DNA of 64,000 nucleotides, taken from the NCBI RefSeq assembly GCF_003952505.1, contig NZ_CP034450.1, forward strand, positions 744,001-808,000, read 5' to 3'. The position numbers and the translations under genes were made by a program. Shown here piece by piece: positions 60,727 through 64,000 of the stretch (the first letter of the stretch is position 1; every line of letters begins with the position of its first letter). The stretch comes from Mesorhizobium sp. M4B.F.Ca.ET.058.02.1.1. GTDB lineage: Bacteria > Pseudomonadota > Alphaproteobacteria > Rhizobiales > Rhizobiaceae. The notes below the pieces were generated by a model, which ran no database searches, was not told where the DNA came from, and was given only the letters and a program-made list of their open reading frames with translations.

Positions 60727-60861
60727 CTACTTTTTCTGCCGGGCCCACCTGGTCGCTTGCTCCGCCTTGTCAAGCGCAAGGAATGGCAGCAAGACCAACA
60801 GCATGGCGGCGACGGCAACGAGATTTGCCGCGTCCTCGATCACGCGAATGACGACTTTCAC
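60727..60861 (-). CDS. small single-span membrane protein
   Basis: A 44-residue candidate starting with GTG at 60861, eight bases after a strong GGGAGGGG ribosome binding site. KVVIRVIEDAANLVAVAAML precedes a hydrophobic segment (LVLLPFLALDKAEQATRW) that could span the membrane once, and the end is basic (ARQKK). An ATG at 60882 would add seven residues but would put that purine-rich site inside the gene. No family assigned. Confidence 0.5.
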   Translation of the reverse strand: MKVVIRVIEDAANLVAVAAMLLVLLPFLALDKAEQATRWARQKK

Positions 60862-61015
60862 AGCTACTACCCCTCCCGACATAGTAATAGCCGAAATCGA
60901 CCTCAACCTCAAGATGTACGGTTGAGCGTGGTATTGCCTTGGCCGGACAATTCTGGCGTCGGAGTGGGAGACTTCCCGTCAGGCGGTAACACAAATCGGC
61001 GCATGGCCAGCCGCC

Positions 61016-61420
61016 TCAGCCCGCGGCGGGATCGAACTGATCCGAGCGAGAAGCTTCCATGTCCTCGTGCGCGGGAGCGGTGGTCAGGTCGCGGCTGTAT
61101 TGCCGTGGCGAGCGGCCTATGACCCGCTTGAAAGCGGTGCTGAAAGCGCTTTCGGACTCATAGCCGAGTGACGTCGCTATGGCCGAGATGGGATCATCGC
61201 TGTTCTCCAGCCTGTCGCTGGCCAGCAGCATGCGCCAGCGCGTCAGGTAATCCATCGCCGGCACGCCGACCGTTTCCCTGAACTTCAGCGCGAAGCTCGA
61301 CCGCGACATGCCGGCGCGCGCGGCCAGTTCCTTCAGCGATGCGCCGGATCCTCGTGGATGGCGCCGATTGCCGCGCCCGGACTGCCCGGCAGTCGCCAAT
61401 TCCATGCAGTGGGTCCGCCG
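61016..61420 (-). pseudogene. remnant of an AraC family regulator
   Basis: The C-terminal two-helix-turn-helix region is intact: SLKELAARAGMSRSSFALKF, YLTRWRMLLASDRLENSDDP and ISAIATSLGYESESAFSTAF. Immediately upstream the matching family sequence AIGAIHEDPAHR continues in another frame and meets a stop, so a frameshift lies near 61337. The N-terminal cupin-type sensing domain is absent. It looks like a decayed gene; the remaining frame could still be translated. Confidence 0.7.
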
Positions 61421-61560
61421 GCGGCCCGAGGTGGCCGGTAGCGAAGCGGGTTGTCTTTGGGATATCATTCGACCTCGCGTAGCTGGCAGGTCAATAAAGC
61501 GCCGGCTAATATGAGGGGCGCCCGCCGCGAGGGTGATTCCGGATCGAGCAAGGCACGCGC

Positions 61561-61848
61561 ATGGAACCCGATGAACCCAGACGAGAGCGTCGCCTTCACC
61601 AACGTGAGATTGTCCTGAAGGAGGCCACGATCGTCGCGGGTCCTGACAACCCGGCGATCGGCTGTTCCGTCCACAATCAGCATGAAAGAGGGGCCGAACT
61701 GCGCGTTCCTGCCGACGCCTTCGTGCCGGAGCGTTTTCTCCTGCATGTGCCTGACGATGCGGCCACCTATCAAACGGTGGTGCGCTGGCGAAGGAAGGAG
61801 CGGCTTGGCGTCCAGTTCTACGGCGCACCCAACCCCGCCAAGAGCTGA
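61561..61848 (+). CDS. PilZ domain protein
   Basis: A 95-residue single PilZ domain. The N-terminal arginine motif RxxxR appears as RRLHQR, and the second motif, usually D/NxSxxG, is NQHERG. The later strands read AELRVPADAFVPERFLLHVP and VVRWRRKERLGVQFYG. The changed second motif (His for Ser) may weaken c-di-GMP binding. No enzyme gene is adjacent. Confidence 0.8.
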   Translation: MEPDEPRRERRLHQREIVLKEATIVAGPDNPAIGCSVHNQHERGAELRVPADAFVPERFLLHVPDDAATYQTVVRWRRKERLGVQFYGAPNPAKS

Positions 61849-62167
61849 CCGGTTATTCCATGAAGTCCCGCCTTCCTGGTTCTAAGCCGGGCCGGTTTGG
61901 TTAGGAGCGCATTGCTGTCTCGCAGCAACGAGGTGACGTCACCCTTTGAGCAGCGATGAAAGATGTGCAGGCTGACTGTCGGAGCAGTGCTTGAAGGACG
62001 CGAGAGCGATCGACCCGAACGATAAAGCGCCGGATGCTCGGCTAACGGGTCGACGAACGAAAGTTGCCCTGGCGCGTATGGCGCGCCGCAATTGGCATAG
62101 GCCAAGGCTTCCGTCCCATCGGAACAAATGGGTTTGCTGTGGGGTTTCAAGCGAGGGAAGAGCGCTG
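61849..62167. other. intergenic region between PilZ and small proline-rich gene
   Basis: About 320 bases with no gene I can support; open frames on both strands have no ribosome binding site or family likeness. Its right end has a candidate EcfG-type promoter (62121-62146). Confidence 0.5.
62121..62146 (+). promoter_or_regulatory. candidate EcfG (general stress response) promoter
   Basis: GGAAC at 62121-62125 and GGTT at 62143-62146 are separated by 17 bases. The alphaproteobacterial EcfG consensus is GGAAC-N16/17-CGTT, so one base differs. The transcription start would be close to the ribosome binding site of the small gene at 62168. Confidence 0.35.
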
Positions 62168-62332
62168 ATGCCAAACCAGACCAAAGAGCGGCCCCCGCCG
62201 AAGCCAGATCCGAAAGAGGCGCAAGTCCGGCCTCATGACAAGGACGCGCCAGAACCTCAGCATGTTGATCCGCCTCCGCGAGATGTCCGAGAGGCGCCGG
62301 TTCCAAATCCAAACGGCGATAAGAAGCCTTGA
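62168..62332 (+). CDS. small proline-rich hydrophilic protein
   Basis: A 54-residue protein with a strong GAGGGAAGA ribosome binding site. It is rich in Pro, Lys and Asp (KERPPPKPDPKEAQVRPHDK), has no membrane segment or signal, and should be disordered. Similar small proteins occur in rhizobia as stress-induced genes; the upstream EcfG-like boxes agree weakly. Confidence 0.5.
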   Translation: MPNQTKERPPPKPDPKEAQVRPHDKDAPEPQHVDPPPRDVREAPVPNPNGDKKP

Positions 62333-62431
62333 CCGCCGGCACGCGGCGAAAATGGCTGCTGCCTCACGGCGGCGGGCTTTCTCTTTTGGGACGGGTTGCC
62401 GTTATGGCAAGGTCCGTTTTGCTTGTTAAGT

Positions 62432-62626
62432 ATTTGGTTTTATAGACAACTTGGCGGAGGGAGTGGGATTCGAACCCACGGTGAACTTGCGCCCACGCCG
62501 GTTTTCAAGACCGGTGCCTTAAACCGCTCGGCCATCCCTCCAACTAGTTGTCTTTATTGCGCTTTTCAGCTTTCGCCGATTGGCTAAAATGGCCGTTTGC
62601 TACGCAGTTTGCAACTATTTGGTTTT
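62432..62626. repeat. 11-base direct repeat flanking tRNA-Ser
   Basis: TATTTGGTTTT occurs at 62432-62442 and 62616-62626, on either side of the tRNA. An inverted AGACAAC/GTTGTCT pair (62445-62451, 62547-62553) also brackets the tRNA. The right copy overlaps the integrase 3' end. They may be remnants of an attachment site, or chance. Confidence 0.3.
62453..62541 (-). tRNA. tRNA-Ser (anticodon TGA)
   Basis: The 89-base minus-strand sequence has acceptor stem GGAGGGA/TCCCTCC, anticodon arm CCGGT-CTTGAAA-ACCGG with anticodon TGA, a long variable arm typical of serine, T arm GTGGG-TTCGAAT-CCCAC and an encoded GCCA end. It reads UCA-type serine codons. Serine tRNA genes are frequent integration sites in rhizobia. 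Confidence 0.97.
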
Positions 62627-63820
62627 CCGTTCGCTGCTTATAGCCGCCTGCAACGCCGCGTCAACTTGCTCGGCGGCGTCGGCCTGCATTCCCGGCATCA
62701 CGTGTGAATAAAGGTCGAGCGTAATACCGATCGTCGAATGCCCCAGGCGCTCGCTCGCCACCTTTGGGTGAATGCCGGCCGACAGCATCTGCGACGCATG
62801 GGTATGGCGAAGGTCGTGGAAGCGAATCCGGGGCAGCTTGGTCTTGCCAAGGACGCGGACCCACTCATGCGTCAACGACCTTGGCTGTATCGGCTGACCG
62901 TCGATCTGGGCAACCACGAAGCTGTCGGCGTCGGGACGGATGCCAAGCCGCAACTGCTCCTCGGCCTGGCGCGCCCGATGCGCCTTCAGCTCGGCGACGG
63001 TGCTCGCCGACAAGGCGACGGTTCTGGCCCTGCCGCTCTTCGGCTCCTTGTAGCGGACGCCGTCGTCGGTCTGCTCGGCGCTCTCGACGATAGCCAACTG
63101 GCGGAGGTTGTCGCCAAGCTCGACGTGGCGCCACCTCAGGGCAAGGATTTCACCGCGCCGTAGGCCACATGTCACCGCCAAGAGCGTCGGGATAAACATC
63201 CGCGTCGGCCGGAGCGTTTCCAGAAGTGTCGCGGTCTGCGGGACATCGTAGGCCAGCATCTTCTTGCGCTCGACCTTCGGTGGAGTCGACGCCATCGCCG
63301 GGTTGCGGGATAGCCTCTCCCAGGTCACCGCCTGCCCAAGCGCCTTGATGAGAACGCGGCGGTAGTGGTGAACCGTGCGCGGCGCCAGCGGGGGCAGGGG
63401 CTTGGCCTCCTCGCCTTCCTTGCGCTTGCGGTGATCGGTGCGGGGCTTCGTCAGCGCCTCCGAGAGGGCCGCGTCGATGCGGTCTGTCTTTAGCTTGGCG
63501 AGGATCACGGCGCCGATGAGGGGTACTAAGCCCTTGCGGCATATCTCGGTGTATCGCTCAAAGGTCTTCGGCGCGACAGACGGCTTGGTGAACTTCAACC
63601 ACTCATCCAGAAATTCGGCGACGGTCTGTTTCGTTGGCTCGGAGTAGGTGCCAGCGTCGAGTTCGGCGATCAGCCGTGCCGCTTCCTTCTGCGCTTCGCG
63701 CTTCGTGCCGGTGAACGAATGCCATTTGCGTTTCTTCTTGCCGGTCTTGGGATCGGCCTCACCTACGTCGAGCACTATTGCGAAATGGCCTGGCGTGCGC
63801 TCGCGGATGTGTCCTTTCAT
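62615..63820 (-). CDS. tyrosine-type site-specific integrase
   Basis: A 401-residue phage-type integrase. An N-terminal AP2-like arm-binding domain (GHFAIVLDVGEADPKTGKKK) precedes a core-binding SAM-like domain (TVAEFLDEWLKFTKPSVAPK) and the catalytic domain. The catalytic residues are all present: R221 (GLRRGE), H335-x-x-R338 (HDLRHTHAS), H361 (LGHSTI) and nucleophile Y371 (LDLYSH). The gene lies 73 bases from tRNA-Ser, implying the left edge of an integrative element. It overlaps a small upstream gene (ATGA). Confidence 0.95.
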   Translation of the reverse strand: MKGHIRERTPGHFAIVLDVGEADPKTGKKKRKWHSFTGTKREAQKEAARLIAELDAGTYSEPTKQTVAEFLDEWLKFTKPSVAPKTFERYTEICRKGLVPLIGAVILAKLKTDRIDAALSEALTKPRTDHRKRKEGEEAKPLPPLAPRTVHHYRRVLIKALGQAVTWERLSRNPAMASTPPKVERKKMLAYDVPQTATLLETLRPTRMFIPTLLAVTCGLRRGEILALRWRHVELGDNLRQLAIVESAEQTDDGVRYKEPKSGRARTVALSASTVAELKAHRARQAEEQLRLGIRPDADSFVVAQIDGQPIQPRSLTHEWVRVLGKTKLPRIRFHDLRHTHASQMLSAGIHPKVASERLGHSTIGITLDLYSHVMPGMQADAAEQVDAALQAAISSERKTK

Positions 63821-64000
63821 TCCTTCGCCTTCGTGACAAATTCGCTCGTCACGTCTCTGGCCCGAACGGGTTTGGAGCCGGACTTGCGACTCTCGAATAT
63901 TAACTCACGCGCCTTCACCAATTCTTTTTCGGCTTCCTCCAGGGCAGTTTCGAGGTTGCCGGTTTGGCGCAGTTTGCGCTCCGCATGCATCAATTGCCCG
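63817..64000 (-). CDS. small basic helical protein upstream of the integrase (partial at window edge)
   Basis: At least 60 residues, reading MHAERKLRQTGNLETALEEA with EKELVKARELIFESRKSGSK and ending FVTKAKE. It has a strong amphipathic charged helix and no known domain. The stop overlaps the integrase ATG (ATGA), so it is cotranslated with it. An ATG at 63990 could be the start, but the frame stays open to the window edge. It may be an excisionase-like or element-specific helper; this is a guess from position. Confidence 0.55.
   Translation of the reverse strand, partial: GQLMHAERKLRQTGNLETALEEAEKELVKARELIFESRKSGSKPVRARDVTSEFVTKAKE

Noticed and set aside
1..64000. CRISPR array, rRNA genes or complete insertion sequences
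   Set aside because: No regularly spaced repeats, rRNA signature, or transposase reading frames were seen.

Overview
The window looks like a chromosomal segment of a high-GC alphaproteobacterium of the order Hyphomicrobiales (Rhizobiales), most likely Mesorhizobium or a close relative. Supporting features are a phosphatidylcholine synthase, an invasion-associated-locus-B protein, HspQ, a BacA/SbmA-like exporter with its own ATPase, DUF930/DUF2059 secreted proteins and tightly packed polar-solute ABC operons. No other source than the sequence was used, so the taxonomic call is an inference. Most genes are housekeeping or transport genes. The accessory material lies at 17-24 kb, 52.8-60.6 kb and from about 60.7 kb to the right edge.

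Left part (1-16.7 kb): an Lrp/AsnC regulator; a minus-strand run (DUF3299, GNAT, AlkD-like, 3-hydroxyisobutyrate-dehydrogenase-like); a polar amino-acid ABC transporter made of a binding protein and two permeases but no ATPase; molybdenum cofactor genes (mobB, mobA, moaA) with a DMT exporter and two small secreted proteins; DUF971 and a PPOX flavoprotein; a MarR regulator divergent from an alpha/beta hydrolase with two tandem palindromes between them; a rhodanese protein; and a periplasmic L,D-transpeptidase.

Signalling/haem module (17-24 kb): a class III nucleotide cyclase-TolB-TPR protein, then a 1417-residue protein joining a cytochrome P450, two membrane segments and a DyP-type peroxidase, then a convergent Crp/Fnr regulator with an intact cyclic-nucleotide cassette. 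A perfect TGTGA-N6-TCACA site lies 80 bp upstream of the fusion gene. The arrangement suggests a self-contained cyclic-nucleotide circuit controlling a two-haem membrane enzyme, and it is the best candidate here for an undescribed system.

Middle part (24-52.8 kb): tRNA-Val, gph, rpiA, a DUF2059 protein, gor, mgtE (its ribosome binding site lies inside a hairpin next to the start codon), a BacA-like ABC transporter, a DsbA/FrnE-like oxidoreductase with a peptide-binding protein, ialB, hspQ, a UbiH-type hydroxylase, a DUF2182-DUF1326-pcs operon, qor, a complete BMP-family (nucleoside-type) ABC operon, rimO, terC, DUF930, an OmpA-family protein, a secreted caspase-like protein and an outer-membrane beta-barrel.

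Cell-surface cluster (52.8-60.6 kb): a minus-strand, translationally coupled operon encodes a split transketolase, a family 2 glycosyltransferase, a TIGR03032/DUF4915-like protein broken by a single-base frameshift in a G run, a sulfotransferase and a sugar-nucleotide epimerase/dehydratase. A divergent GT-C-like 756-residue membrane protein sits beside it. This looks like a pathway for a sulfated, unusual-sugar glycan or glycolipid.

Right edge (60.7-64 kb): decayed and small genes (an AraC remnant, a PilZ protein, a proline-rich microprotein), then tRNA-Ser(UGA) next to a tyrosine integrase and a small overlapping gene cut by the window edge. This is probably the border of an integrative element that continues to the right.
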